Made by a program: the position numbers and the translations under genes. DNA of 37,579 nt from contig DATCBU010000104.1 in assembly GCA_036511675.1 (NCBI GenBank), positions 1 through 37,579 on the forward strand, read 5' to 3'. Position 1 is the first letter of the stretch. Each line of letters begins with the position of its first letter. Positions 15,947 to 23,422 of this stretch are shown one piece after another. The stretch is from Chersky-840 sp036511675 (GTDB lineage Bacteria; Actinomycetota; Acidimicrobiia; Acidimicrobiales; UBA8190). The notes under the pieces were generated by a model. That model was not told where the DNA came from. It saw only the letters and a program-made list of their open reading frames with translations, and did not search any database.

Positions 15947-16804
15947 TCAGCCCACCTCGCCTGACACGTACGCCCTCGTCCGGGGGTCGTGCGGTGCATC
16001 GAAGATCATCTTGGTGGGCCCGTACTCGACGAGCTCACCCGTGGCCCGGTCCTCGCCCAGCAAGAAGAAGGCCGTGTAGTCCGACACCCGGGTGGCCTGG
16101 AACATGTTGTGGGTCACGAGGCCGATGGTGACGTCGGTGGCGAGATGCGTGATGAGCTCCTCGATCTTGGCCGTGGCGATGGGGTCGAGCGACGAGCACG
16201 GCTCGTCCATGAGAAGGACCTCGGGCTCCACCGCCAGGGCGCGGGCGATGCACAGCCGTTGCTGTTGGCCCCCCGACAGCTTCACCGCCGGCGAGTTGAG
16301 GCGGTCCTTCACGAGGTCCCAAAGCGCGGCGTGGTGAAGCGCCGCTTCGGCCGCCTCCCGGAGGACCGACTTGGACCGGACCCCGTTGAGCCGGAGGCCG
16401 GCCACCACGTTGTCGAAGATGCTCATGGTCGGGAAGGGGTTGGGCCGCTGGAAGACCATGCCCACCCGGCTGCGCACCAGCTCGGCCTGGGTGTCGCGGG
16501 CGTAGACGTCGAGGTCGCCGACGAGCACCTGCCCGGTGACCTTGCCCCCGGTGTCGTCGTGGAGCCGGTTGATGGCCCGCAAGATGGTGGTCTTGCCGCA
16601 CCCGGAGGGACCCACCAGAGCGGTGACGCGGTTGCGGGCGAGATCGAGGGTCACGTCGCGCACCACCGTGTGCTTGCCGAACGACACGTTGACGCCGCGC
16701 AGCGACACCGCCGCCGTCATGTCCGACGTGGCGCCCGGCCGGTCGTGGCGCTGCGGATCTGTCCCCGATGACATTTCCGCGCTGGTGGTGATGTCGATGG
16801 TCAT
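15947..16804 (-). CDS. pstB: Phosphate ABC transporter ATP-binding protein
   Basis: 285 residues; energises high-affinity phosphate import. Walker A GPSGCGKT (65-72), Q-loop FQRPNPFP (119-125), signature LSGGQQQR (176-183), Walker B LLMDEP (197-202) and H-loop His232 are all intact. The Q-loop 'RPNPFP' and the text around it are characteristic of PstB. The N-terminal ~30 residues precede the domain and may be partly untranslated; ATG 16804 has GGAG just upstream. Last gene of pstSCAB, 66 nt after pstA. No phoU follows; the next gene is convergent. Confidence 0.94.
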   Translation of the reverse strand: MTIDITTSAEMSSGTDPQRHDRPGATSDMTAAVSLRGVNVSFGKHTVVRDVTLDLARNRVTALVGPSGCGKTTILRAINRLHDDTGGKVTGQVLVGDLDVYARDTQAELVRSRVGMVFQRPNPFPTMSIFDNVVAGLRLNGVRSKSVLREAAEAALHHAALWDLVKDRLNSPAVKLSGGQQQRLCIARALAVEPEVLLMDEPCSSLDPIATAKIEELITHLATDVTIGLVTHNMFQATRVSDYTAFFLLGEDRATGELVEYGPTKMIFDAPHDPRTRAYVSGEVG

Positions 16805-16870
16805 CTCCGTACTCCGATGGGCCGGACCATCCTACGCGGTTTCATGCTTTGTCGGCTCGGGGTGCCGGGC

Positions 16871-17806
16871 TCATCGGGCTTGGCGGTTCAAGCGGGCGGA
16901 GACCAGCCGGGCCACGATGCTCAGCACGAGCACCAGCACGAGGAGAACGAAGGCCGTTCCCCAGGCGATCTGCTGTGCGGCGGGAAAGGGCTGGTTGGCG
17001 TTGCTGTAGATGGTGAGCGACAGCGCCCCCATGGGCTGGAGGGGGTTCGTCACCAACAACGACGCGCCGAGCACGGTGAACAGGAGGGGGGCCGTCTCGC
17101 CCACGGCCCGGGCCACGGCCAGCAGGTTGCCGGTGACGAGCCCGGGGAGCGCACCGCGCAGCACGACCGATCGCACCACGCGCGAACGGCGCACCCCGAG
17201 GGCGAGACCGGCCTCCCACAGGTCGCGTGGCACCGACCGCATGGCGGCCTCGCTGGCGCGGATGATGATGGGGAGCATGAGCACGGCCAGGGCGAAGCTC
17301 CCCGCGATCCCCGAGAAGTGGCCGATGAGCGAGCCCGGCCCGATGAGCACGGCGTAGGCGAAGATCCCCAGGGCGATCGACGGCACCCCGGTGAGCACGT
17401 CCGCCCCGAACCGAAGCGCTCCGGCCAGCCGGCCCCGGCGCTCGACGAGGAACAGCGCGCACATGGTGCCCACCGGCACCGCGATCACCGCGGCCAGGCC
17501 CACGATGATCACCGACCCCACGATGGCGCTCGAGATGCCCCCGCCGGGAATGCCCGGTGGCGTGGGGATGTGGGTGACGAAGCCCCACGAGATGGCTCGG
17601 ATCCCCCGGCTCGTCGTGTACGCCACCAGCGCGATCAACGGCGCCAGCGAGATCGCCACCGCCACCACACACGAGCCGACGGCGATGCGCCCGACGAGCC
17701 GGCGCCGCGCCAGCGAGCGCCGGGCCGACTCGCGCACCAGGGTGCGCCGGGCCCCGATGGTGTCGCTGCGCGTGTTGGGGTCGGTCGGGTACACCGTGGC
17801 GCTCAC
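16871..17806 (-). CDS. pstA: Phosphate ABC transporter permease PstA
   Basis: 311 residues, about six membrane segments. It forms half of the phosphate channel with PstC. The binding-protein-dependent transport signature EAGLALGVRRSRVVRSVVLRGALPG is present, as are VPSIALGIFAYAV and AVGETAPLLFT, all typical of PstA. Start GTG 17806 overlaps the TGA of pstC (GTGA), a classic translational-coupling arrangement. The longer open frame upstream runs antisense-like through pstC in another frame and is arginine-rich, hence rejected. Confidence 0.93.
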   Translation of the reverse strand: MSATVYPTDPNTRSDTIGARRTLVRESARRSLARRRLVGRIAVGSCVVAVAISLAPLIALVAYTTSRGIRAISWGFVTHIPTPPGIPGGGISSAIVGSVIIVGLAAVIAVPVGTMCALFLVERRGRLAGALRFGADVLTGVPSIALGIFAYAVLIGPGSLIGHFSGIAGSFALAVLMLPIIIRASEAAMRSVPRDLWEAGLALGVRRSRVVRSVVLRGALPGLVTGNLLAVARAVGETAPLLFTVLGASLLVTNPLQPMGALSLTIYSNANQPFPAAQQIAWGTAFVLLVLVLVLSIVARLVSARLNRQAR

Positions 17807-18801
17807 GTCACGGCTCCTTGGCCTCGCAACCGTCGGCGCAACAGGAGCTGACCTCCGACGTTGACTAGTGCGGTGATGGCGAGCAACACCACCACCAGGC
17901 CGATGATGGAGCTCTTGTCGAGCCCGGGATTGGCCTCCCCGAAGTTGTTGATGATGGCGGACCCGAGGGTGGCCCCGGGCGCCAGCAGCGAGTGGGGAAG
18001 GGCGTTGTTGTTCCCGATGACCAGGGCCACGGCGATGGTCTCGCCCAGGGCCCGGCCCATGGCCAGGATCACCGCCGCCTCGATGCCGGTGCGGGCGCTG
18101 GGAATCACCGCCGTCCGGACCACTTGCCAACGTGTGGCGCCCAGGGCGCGGGCCGCCTCGCGGTCCTCGGTGGCGACGCTCGAGAGCGCGGTGCGCGACA
18201 ACGCCACGATGGTGGGGAGGATCATCACCGCCAGTACCGTGCCCGCCAGCAGCATGCTCGGTCCGTAGGCGAGGCCGTGGAAGAACCATTCGAGGACGGG
18301 GATCTTCTTCAGGAAGGGCTCGACGTGATGGGCGAAGGCCGGCGACAGCACGAGCAGGCCCCACAGCCCCACGACGATGCTCGGCACCGCCGCGATGAGG
18401 TCGATGAGCACCGACAACGGGGCCGCCAACCATGTCGGCGCCAGCTCGGAGAGGAAGGCGGCGGTCCCCACGCCGATGGGCACGGCCACGATGATGGCCA
18501 CCGCCGTGGTGACGAGCGTCCCGATGATGTAGATGCCCGTCGGGTAGACGTCCTTGGTGGCGTTGTAGGTCCCGGACCACAGAAAGCTCAGTCCCGAGTG
18601 TCCGAAGGCCTGGCTCGCCGACGCCAGGAGACTGACCACGAGCCCGAGGACGATGACGGCGAAGACCGTGGCCCCGGACCAACGCAACACGGCGTAGGCC
18701 CGGCCTCCCGGCCGGGCCCAACGTCGTTGCAGTCCCTCCTTCACCCCCTCGACCGGGGTGAGCCTCGGAGGCGGGACCTCCTCGAGCAGCGTCGTACTCA
18801 T
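17803..18801 (-). CDS. pstC: Phosphate ABC transporter permease PstC
   Basis: 332 residues with a cytoplasmic N-terminus of ~40 residues and about six membrane segments. Distinguishing PstC blocks are IAAVPSIVVGLWGLLVLSP, the EAA-loop EAARALGATRWQVVRTAVIPSA, MGRALGETIAVALVIGN and NNFGEA near the C-terminus. It pairs with PstA. Begins 25 nt after the pstS stop. No strong Shine-Dalgarno precedes ATG 18801. Confidence 0.93.
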   Translation of the reverse strand: MSTTLLEEVPPPRLTPVEGVKEGLQRRWARPGGRAYAVLRWSGATVFAVIVLGLVVSLLASASQAFGHSGLSFLWSGTYNATKDVYPTGIYIIGTLVTTAVAIIVAVPIGVGTAAFLSELAPTWLAAPLSVLIDLIAAVPSIVVGLWGLLVLSPAFAHHVEPFLKKIPVLEWFFHGLAYGPSMLLAGTVLAVMILPTIVALSRTALSSVATEDREAARALGATRWQVVRTAVIPSARTGIEAAVILAMGRALGETIAVALVIGNNNALPHSLLAPGATLGSAIINNFGEANPGLDKSSIIGLVVVLLAITALVNVGGQLLLRRRLRGQGAVT

Positions 18802-18826
18802 TGTGGGTTCACGATGACATGTGCGC

Positions 18827-20110
18827 TCAGGAGGTGAACAGGGCCTTGCCGGCGGAATTCTCCAGGGTCAACAGGGTCCGGTGTGCCAGGCTCACGACGT
18901 TGGCCGGCAGGGGCGAGTACCCGAGGGCGGCGGCCTGCTGCTGGCCAGTGGTGGTGACCCAGTCGAACAGCTTGCCCGCCACGATCCCCTGGGTGGTGTT
19001 GGACTGCTTCTGGTAGATGAGCGTCCAGCTGAAGTTGGCCAGCGGGTAGGTGGCGGCCCCGGGACCGTTGACGATGTTGAAGTTCGACGCGCTCAATGTC
19101 GAGGCCTGGGCGCCGGCCGCGGCGATGGCGGACTGCGAAGGCTTCACAAAGCTTCCCGCCGCGTTCTTCAGCGCGGCGTTGGTGAAGCCGGCCTGGAGCG
19201 AGTAGGCGTACTCGACGTACCCGATGGCGCCCGCGGTCTGCTGGATGAAGCCGGCCACGCCGGTGTTGAGCTGCTCGCCGATGCCGATGTTGGTGATCGG
19301 CCACTTCGTCGATGCCGCGCTGCCCGCCACCGAGCCCGTCCACTGGGATCCGCCCGTGTCGATGAGGTACTGGTCGAGGTCGTATCCCGGCCCCGAGGAG
19401 TCGGCCCGACGCACGGGCACGATCGTCGTGCTCGGAAGGTTCGTACCGGGGTTCAGCGCGGCGATGGCCGCGTTGTTCCATGTGGTGATCTTGCCCAGGT
19501 AGATCCCCGCCAACGTGGGACCGTCGAGCTTGAGGCCCCCACCGACGCCCGGCAGGTTGTAGCTGAGCGCCACGCCGCCCAGGTCGACCGGCACCTGCAG
19601 GATGTTCCCCCCCGTGCCCGAGGCCGGGGTCTTGATCGGGATCTCGGAGTCGCCGAAGTTCACCGTGTTCTGCTCGATGTCGGTGACGCCCACGCTGGAT
19701 CCGGCGGGGGAGTAGTTGACGCTGACTCCCTTGTCGGCCTGGTTGTAGTAGTAGAAGACGCGGGTGAAGAAGGGCTGGATCGAGTTCGCCCCCGCCCCGG
19801 CGAGCTTGAACGACGGCGACTGGGTGTCACATGTGGCACTGAGCGGCCCGCCCGAGGTGGAGCACGCCGTGCTGGTCGGCTTGGCCGGCGTGGTGGTGGC
19901 GGTGTGCGCCGCGGCGGGGGCCGTGGTGCTGGGGGCCGGGGCGGCCGTGGTGGTGGGGGCCGGGGCGGTCGAGGTCGTCGTGCTCGAGGCGGCGGTCTTG
20001 TCCGCCTTCTTCTTGGCCGTCGGCGTCGAGCTGCACGCCGCCGCCACCAGGGCCACCGCGGCGAGTGACACCATCACCGTCGACACCCGGCGCAGGGGAC
20101 GGCGCGACAT
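18827..20110 (-). CDS. pstS: Phosphate-binding lipoprotein PstS
   Basis: 427 residues. Basic MSRRPLRR, a hydrophobic stretch and a lipobox ending AAAC show a lipid-anchored exported protein. A long Thr/Ala/Pro/Ser linker (~60 residues) lifts the binding domain off the membrane. The PstS domain follows with LAGAGANSIQPFF, SVNYSPAGSSVGVTDI, NFGDSEIPIK, and RADSSGPGYDLDQYL (phosphate-contacting Arg/Asp/Ser region), then IGYVEYAYS. The frame is open to 20224; ATG 20110 fits the signal peptide and has GGAG about 11 nt upstream. First gene of pstSCAB. Its upstream region is AT-rich and shared with a divergent Rrf2 regulator. Confidence 0.92.
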   Translation of the reverse strand: MSRRPLRRVSTVMVSLAAVALVAAACSSTPTAKKKADKTAASSTTTSTAPAPTTTAAPAPSTTAPAAAHTATTTPAKPTSTACSTSGGPLSATCDTQSPSFKLAGAGANSIQPFFTRVFYYYNQADKGVSVNYSPAGSSVGVTDIEQNTVNFGDSEIPIKTPASGTGGNILQVPVDLGGVALSYNLPGVGGGLKLDGPTLAGIYLGKITTWNNAAIAALNPGTNLPSTTIVPVRRADSSGPGYDLDQYLIDTGGSQWTGSVAGSAASTKWPITNIGIGEQLNTGVAGFIQQTAGAIGYVEYAYSLQAGFTNAALKNAAGSFVKPSQSAIAAAGAQASTLSASNFNIVNGPGAATYPLANFSWTLIYQKQSNTTQGIVAGKLFDWVTTTGQQQAAALGYSPLPANVVSLAHRTLLTLENSAGKALFTS

Positions 20111-20224
20111 GTCGCGGCCGGCTCCGATGTCTCGGGCTCGACGTGTTTCGGCACCTCGGTGCACGGGCACTCCTCTCCAGGCGTGGGTGGACCCCGTCCC
20201 CCTCGCACCACGATCCAAGTTCAT

Positions 20225-20275
20225 GCATTGATCAAGTTAATACATTGATTTCATAGGAATACTATGACTCAGGAG
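20225..20275. promoter_or_regulatory. AT-rich divergent control region with palindrome
   Basis: Between pstS and the Rrf2-family gene lies an AT-rich block. It contains a perfect inverted repeat TCATAG-GAATA-CTATGA (20251-20267), a TTGATCAA palindrome (20229-20236) and two direct copies of CATTGAT spaced 17 bp (from 20226 and 20243). It most likely holds the pst promoter and a repressor or activator site. The palindrome is the candidate operator for the adjacent regulator. PhoP boxes were not recognised with confidence. Confidence 0.5.
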
Positions 20276-20364
20276 TGGCCTCGTCCAGCGGGCCCCGGGC
20301 ACGGGCGGGGCCTTATTCGCACTGGGGCTGGGCGGGGGGCCTGCGAAAGGGCAGAATCCCGTCC

Positions 20365-20820
20365 GTGCACATTCCCGCCAAGGTTGACTACGGCATGCGA
20401 GCCCTGCTGGCGCTGACCGATCGCCAGGAACCCACCACGGCCGAGGCCCTGGCCCAGGTCCAGGGCCTCCCGGCCCGTTTTCTGGGGGCGATCCTCATCG
20501 AGCTGCGCCGAGCCGGCATCGTCTCGAGCCAACGGGGATCCGAAGGTGGCTACCGCCTGGCCCGACCGGCCAAGGAGATCAGCGTGGCCGACGTCATGCG
20601 GGCCCTCGACGGGCCCCTGGCCGAGGTCCGGGGGTTGCGCCCTGAGGCGGCGGTCTACGACGGCGCCGCCGAGCACCTCCAGGACGTGTGGGTGGCGGTC
20701 CGGGCCGGCCTCCGCAACGTGCTCGAGCGGGTCACCCTCGAAGACATCGTGGCCGGGCACCTGCCCCGATCGGTCGCCAAGCTGACCGAAGACCCCGACG
20801 CCTGGTCGCCGCGCCGCTGA
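20365..20820 (+). CDS. Rrf2-family transcriptional regulator, cysteine-free
   Basis: 151 residues. The winged-helix Rrf2 layout is clear: KVDYGMRALLALTD, ALAQVQGLPARFLGAILIELRRAGIVSSQRG with the recognition helix, then SEGGYRLARPAKEISVADVMRALDGPL. In IscR/NsrR/RsrR-type members three cysteines (plus another ligand) hold an Fe-S cluster. This protein contains no cysteine, so it cannot sense that way and may bind a small molecule, as CymR does via a partner. GTG 20365 gives the family N-terminus VHIPAKVDYG. There is no good Shine-Dalgarno, so the transcript may be leaderless. Divergent from pstS and convergent with the hydrolase. Confidence 0.86.
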   Translation: MHIPAKVDYGMRALLALTDRQEPTTAEALAQVQGLPARFLGAILIELRRAGIVSSQRGSEGGYRLARPAKEISVADVMRALDGPLAEVRGLRPEAAVYDGAAEHLQDVWVAVRAGLRNVLERVTLEDIVAGHLPRSVAKLTEDPDAWSPRR

Positions 20821-20844
20821 CGAGAGCCAGGCCCCGCCGATGGG

Positions 20845-21732
20845 TCAGGCTGACTCGTCCAGGGCCTGAGCTTCGGTGCCGTCGGCCCAGGTCTCGTCGA
20901 GGAACTCGGCGATCTCCCCCGTGAGCCGGTCGGGCGCCAACCGGAGCTCGAAGATGGACCGGGCCTCGATGAGCCGGGCGTGCTGGAGCTGGCGCGTGAG
21001 GTGGTCGGCGTCGGTGAAGGGGTGGATGAAGTCGATCTTGTGACCGATCACGAGCGCGGGCACCTTGATGGCGTGACGCGCCTCGTAGGTCGGGGTGATG
21101 GGGCCGACCAGCATGCCGTGCAGCACGGCCGCGATCTCCTCGGGCTCGGCGGAGATCATCGAGACCACGCTGTCGAGCGGGGCCACGGTGGTGCGCGGCA
21201 CGTGGCGCGCCAGAGACGCCACCACGCGGACCACCGGGGCGGCGTAGTGGACGCCGAGGAGCATGGGCAGGAACACCACCGCCGCCCCCGGCACCGCCCA
21301 TTCCAGGACCGGCATCTCGATCAGCAGTCCCCGCACCCGGTCCGGCGCCTGCACCGCCACCTGCAGGCTGACGTTGGCCCCGAGCGACACGCCTCCCACC
21401 ACGGCCTCGTCGATGCCCAACTCGTCGAGCAGGGCCACCACGTGGCGGGCATAGGAGTCCATGCGGTGCGCCGACGCGTGCCGGGGCTTGTCCGACAGCC
21501 CGTGGCCGGGCAGGTCGAGCAGGACGACGCAGAACCCCCGATCGGCGAGGTCGGCGGCCAAGCGCCGGCTGAGCTGGTTGTCCAGCAACAAGCCGTGCAG
21601 GAACACCAGGACCCGGGAGCCCTCGCCGTGACGCTCGTAGTGCAGGCGCAGGCCCTCCACCTCGAAGGTGCCCTCTTCGTAGGGGCGTCGCTCGAAGAGA
21701 CCGCTCACCCACGACACGGGCGAAAGGCTCAT
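20845..21732 (-). CDS. Alpha/beta-fold hydrolase lacking the usual catalytic His
   Basis: 295 residues, no signal peptide. The fold is plain: FLHGLLLDN oxyanion segment, LLDLPGHGLSDKP, and nucleophile elbow GGVSLGA with Ser116. The acid-region strand GHKIDFIHPFTDADHL is present. Where the family normally has 'GH' before the last helix (…aGH…P…i..fl), it reads EARSIFELRLAPDRLTGEIAEFL, so the catalytic His is absent at its expected place. It may be a non-hydrolytic member, or the His may come from elsewhere. ATG 21732 follows GGAGGGG at 5-6 nt. Convergent with the Rrf2 gene, 24 nt apart. Confidence 0.83.
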   Translation of the reverse strand: MSLSPVSWVSGLFERRPYEEGTFEVEGLRLHYERHGEGSRVLVFLHGLLLDNQLSRRLAADLADRGFCVVLLDLPGHGLSDKPRHASAHRMDSYARHVVALLDELGIDEAVVGGVSLGANVSLQVAVQAPDRVRGLLIEMPVLEWAVPGAAVVFLPMLLGVHYAAPVVRVVASLARHVPRTTVAPLDSVVSMISAEPEEIAAVLHGMLVGPITPTYEARHAIKVPALVIGHKIDFIHPFTDADHLTRQLQHARLIEARSIFELRLAPDRLTGEIAEFLDETWADGTEAQALDESA

Positions 21733-21972
21733 GAGGACCCCTCCCACCGACGGGTTCGACCCCGGGTCGGTCTTCGGTTCGGGCTCCTCCTCGGACGCCG
21801 CCCCAGGGTCGCGCCGCGCTCTGGTTCGAGGAGAAGTCGAAGTGCCGAGCCCGGCCCCCACGGACGCCACCCCCGCGACGTTACCCGGGTCATATTCGGG
21901 CCCGCACCTCTTCTCTCTGTTTCCTCCCGCGTTTCTTTCCGTGTTCTCGGTCGCGGCCGTCGCCCCCGGCGC

Positions 21973-22719
21973 TCAGCTCAGCCCGAGGCGGCGCGAGCAC
22001 GCCGGCCACTGGCCCCAACCGCTGCGGGCCTGGAGCCGCTGCGCGGCCTGGTCCTGGACAGCGGGCGAGGCGCTCGACGGCAGGCCGGAGTACCCCAGTC
22101 CATGCCAGGTCCCGGCGGCGAACTGATAGGCGCCGTAGTAACCGTTCCCGGTGTTGTCGGAGTAGTTGCCGCCGGACTCACACCGACGTAGGGCGACCCA
22201 GGGCCCAGCGCTGGCCGCGCTCGTCGCCGGGGCGACGTGCACGCCGACGGGGTCGACATGGTGGGCGACGGCCACGACCACGACCACCTTGGGCTTCGTC
22301 GCCGGGGGTGGCGGGGGCGGGGGTGGTGCGTGGGCCTCTTGGTAGGACACCCACGCCACCAGCATCCGCACGTAGCGGGTCCCGGCCGGACGCAGCAGGC
22401 CGATGTGCATCTCGTCGCCCTCGGCCAGAGACGCCTGGGCCGACGGGGGGGGCGCCGAGACCGAAGCCAGGTCCACGTCGCCGAGGTGCCGTACCCCCGC
22501 CGGCCGCAACAGGCCGATGGGTGACTCCTCGCCCAGGGCGAGTGCAGTGGGCGCGTGAGCGGCGGTCAAGGTCGCCGATGCCAGTCGTATGTCGGCGCCA
22601 CCGAAGTGGGTGCCGGTGTTCTGAGGATGGTCATGATGAGGAGAACTCGGCGATGGGTGGAGAAAGCTGAAGCCGAGCAGCACGGCGATGACAACGCCAA
22701 AGAGTCGGTGGTTCCGCAT
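21973..22719 (-). CDS. Rpf-like secreted transglycosylase
   Basis: 248 residues. The C-terminal ~75 residues are a resuscitation-promoting-factor domain: WVALRRCESGGNYSDNTGNGYYGAYQF, with the catalytic Glu at 181, and the closing GWGQWPAC. These enzymes cleave peptidoglycan and stimulate growth or exit from dormancy. The N-terminus has one hydrophobic export segment. The middle contains two related units, SPIGLLRPAGVRHLGDV and MHIGLLRPAGTRYVRML, of unknown role, then a proline run and a valine-rich stretch. ATG 22719 has an ideal AAGGAGG at 6 nt. The 5' region may include a leader of about 110 nt. Confidence 0.86.
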   Translation of the reverse strand: MRNHRLFGVVIAVLLGFSFLHPSPSSPHHDHPQNTGTHFGGADIRLASATLTAAHAPTALALGEESPIGLLRPAGVRHLGDVDLASVSAPPPSAQASLAEGDEMHIGLLRPAGTRYVRMLVAWVSYQEAHAPPPPPPPPATKPKVVVVVAVAHHVDPVGVHVAPATSAASAGPWVALRRCESGGNYSDNTGNGYYGAYQFAAGTWHGLGYSGLPSSASPAVQDQAAQRLQARSGWGQWPACSRRLGLS

Positions 22720-22827
22720 CTTGTGCCTCCTTGAAGTTCACGGGATCCCCGTAGGGCTCCAGGTGGGCTTGGGAATGCGGGTGGCCCGTCTTGTGAGGTG
22801 CTGACGGAGCGACCCGGGGTTCTGGCG

Positions 22828-23067
22828 TTAGGCACGTCCTCCTGTAGGGGTGTCGACGGTCGACGGTTGCGGCATTGGGGCGCCGAACAGCGCGAAGACC
22901 GGGACCCCGGGCGCGCGGCGGCGCAAGGGGACACAGCAGTCCGGGGCGGTCCACATGAGCAGGGCCTCTGGGGCCCGGGCGACAGCCTCCGCTGCTGTCG
23001 CATGGACTCTGCCGATGGCTTGAGTGGGAACGAATGTAAGCGCTTGGGCGTCGGCGCACAAGCTCAT
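22828..23067 (-). CDS. Possible small hypothetical protein (79 aa)
   Basis: An ATG frame with GGGAG about 5 nt upstream. The composition is moderately protein-like (ATAAEAVARAPEALLMWTAPDCCVPLRRR, then VPVFALFGAPMPQPS), with no membrane segment or known motif. Overlapping frames on both strands make this uncertain. If real, it lies ~108 nt upstream of, and probably in the same transcript as, the Rpf-like gene. Confidence 0.3.
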   Translation of the reverse strand: MSLCADAQALTFVPTQAIGRVHATAAEAVARAPEALLMWTAPDCCVPLRRRAPGVPVFALFGAPMPQPSTVDTPTGGRA

Positions 23068-23116
23068 CGGGGCTCCCGAGGGCGTCGGAGGCGGTTGCGA
23101 TTCGGGCCATGACCAG

Positions 23117-23195
23117 CCGATATCCCCTCTGAACAGGGGCTTTGCCCGGAAATTGGCACCCCGGGTGGGGGTCTGGACGCCCTGTCAGATATCGG
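23117..23195. other. Possible structured RNA element between divergent small genes
   Basis: Perfect 8-bp inverted arms CCGATATC (23117-23124) and GATATCGG (23188-23195) enclose shorter potential hairpins, CCCCT-CTGAAC-AGGGG (23124-23139) and CCCGG...CCGGG. The element lies ~54 nt upstream of the 57-residue zinc-ribbon gene on the plus strand. It would equally be a leader for the minus-strand genes. Inverted repeats of this size also arise by chance, so this is tentative. Confidence 0.25.
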
Positions 23196-23248
23196 TGGGA
23201 AGTGGGGTCCGCGGGGCTGTGGGGACGCGTCGGTAGCGTGTCGGTCCT

Positions 23249-23422
23249 ATGACAGCCACCACCCCCGGCGCGCCGGCAGGACCCTCTGTGACCGACTCAT
23301 CGGGCCCCGCCGACCTGTCCACGGTGTGCATGGCGTGCGGGTCGCCCATGCGGCCCGAGCACGCGCACTACCGGTGCCCGAGCTGCGGCTGGCGCGACTC
23401 CTGTTGCGACGGGCCCTACTGA
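23249..23422 (+). CDS. Small zinc-ribbon protein (57 aa)
   Basis: A short ATG frame whose C-terminal half is plainly conserved in style: VCMACGSPMR, then YRCPSCGWRDSCCDGPY. Two CxxC knuckles predict a zinc ribbon, and a CC pair follows near the end. The first ~24 residues are Pro/Thr/Ala-rich and probably flexible. Small Cys-rich proteins with the 'CGWRDSCC' ending occur in actinobacteria, function unknown. Its last 7 bases overlap the convergent end of surE. No clear Shine-Dalgarno precedes the ATG, and a shorter start is possible. Confidence 0.68.
   Translation: MTATTPGAPAGPSVTDSSGPADLSTVCMACGSPMRPEHAHYRCPSCGWRDSCCDGPY

Noticed and set aside
17807..18721. Upstream in-frame extension of pstA
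   Set aside because: It overlaps pstC in another frame and is arginine/glycine/histidine-rich; the GTGA overlap gives a natural start at 17806.
21745..21790. T-loop-like GGTTCGACCCC suggesting a tRNA
   Set aside because: No acceptor, anticodon or D-arm partners could be found around it; it lies in the leader of the hydrolase gene.
22720..23116. c-di-AMP (ydaO-type) riboswitch before the Rpf-like gene
   Set aside because: Such riboswitches are known before rpf genes, and fragments such as CCGTCAGCACCTCAC on the minus strand look suggestive. However, the full set of conserved ydaO blocks was not found, so it is not called.
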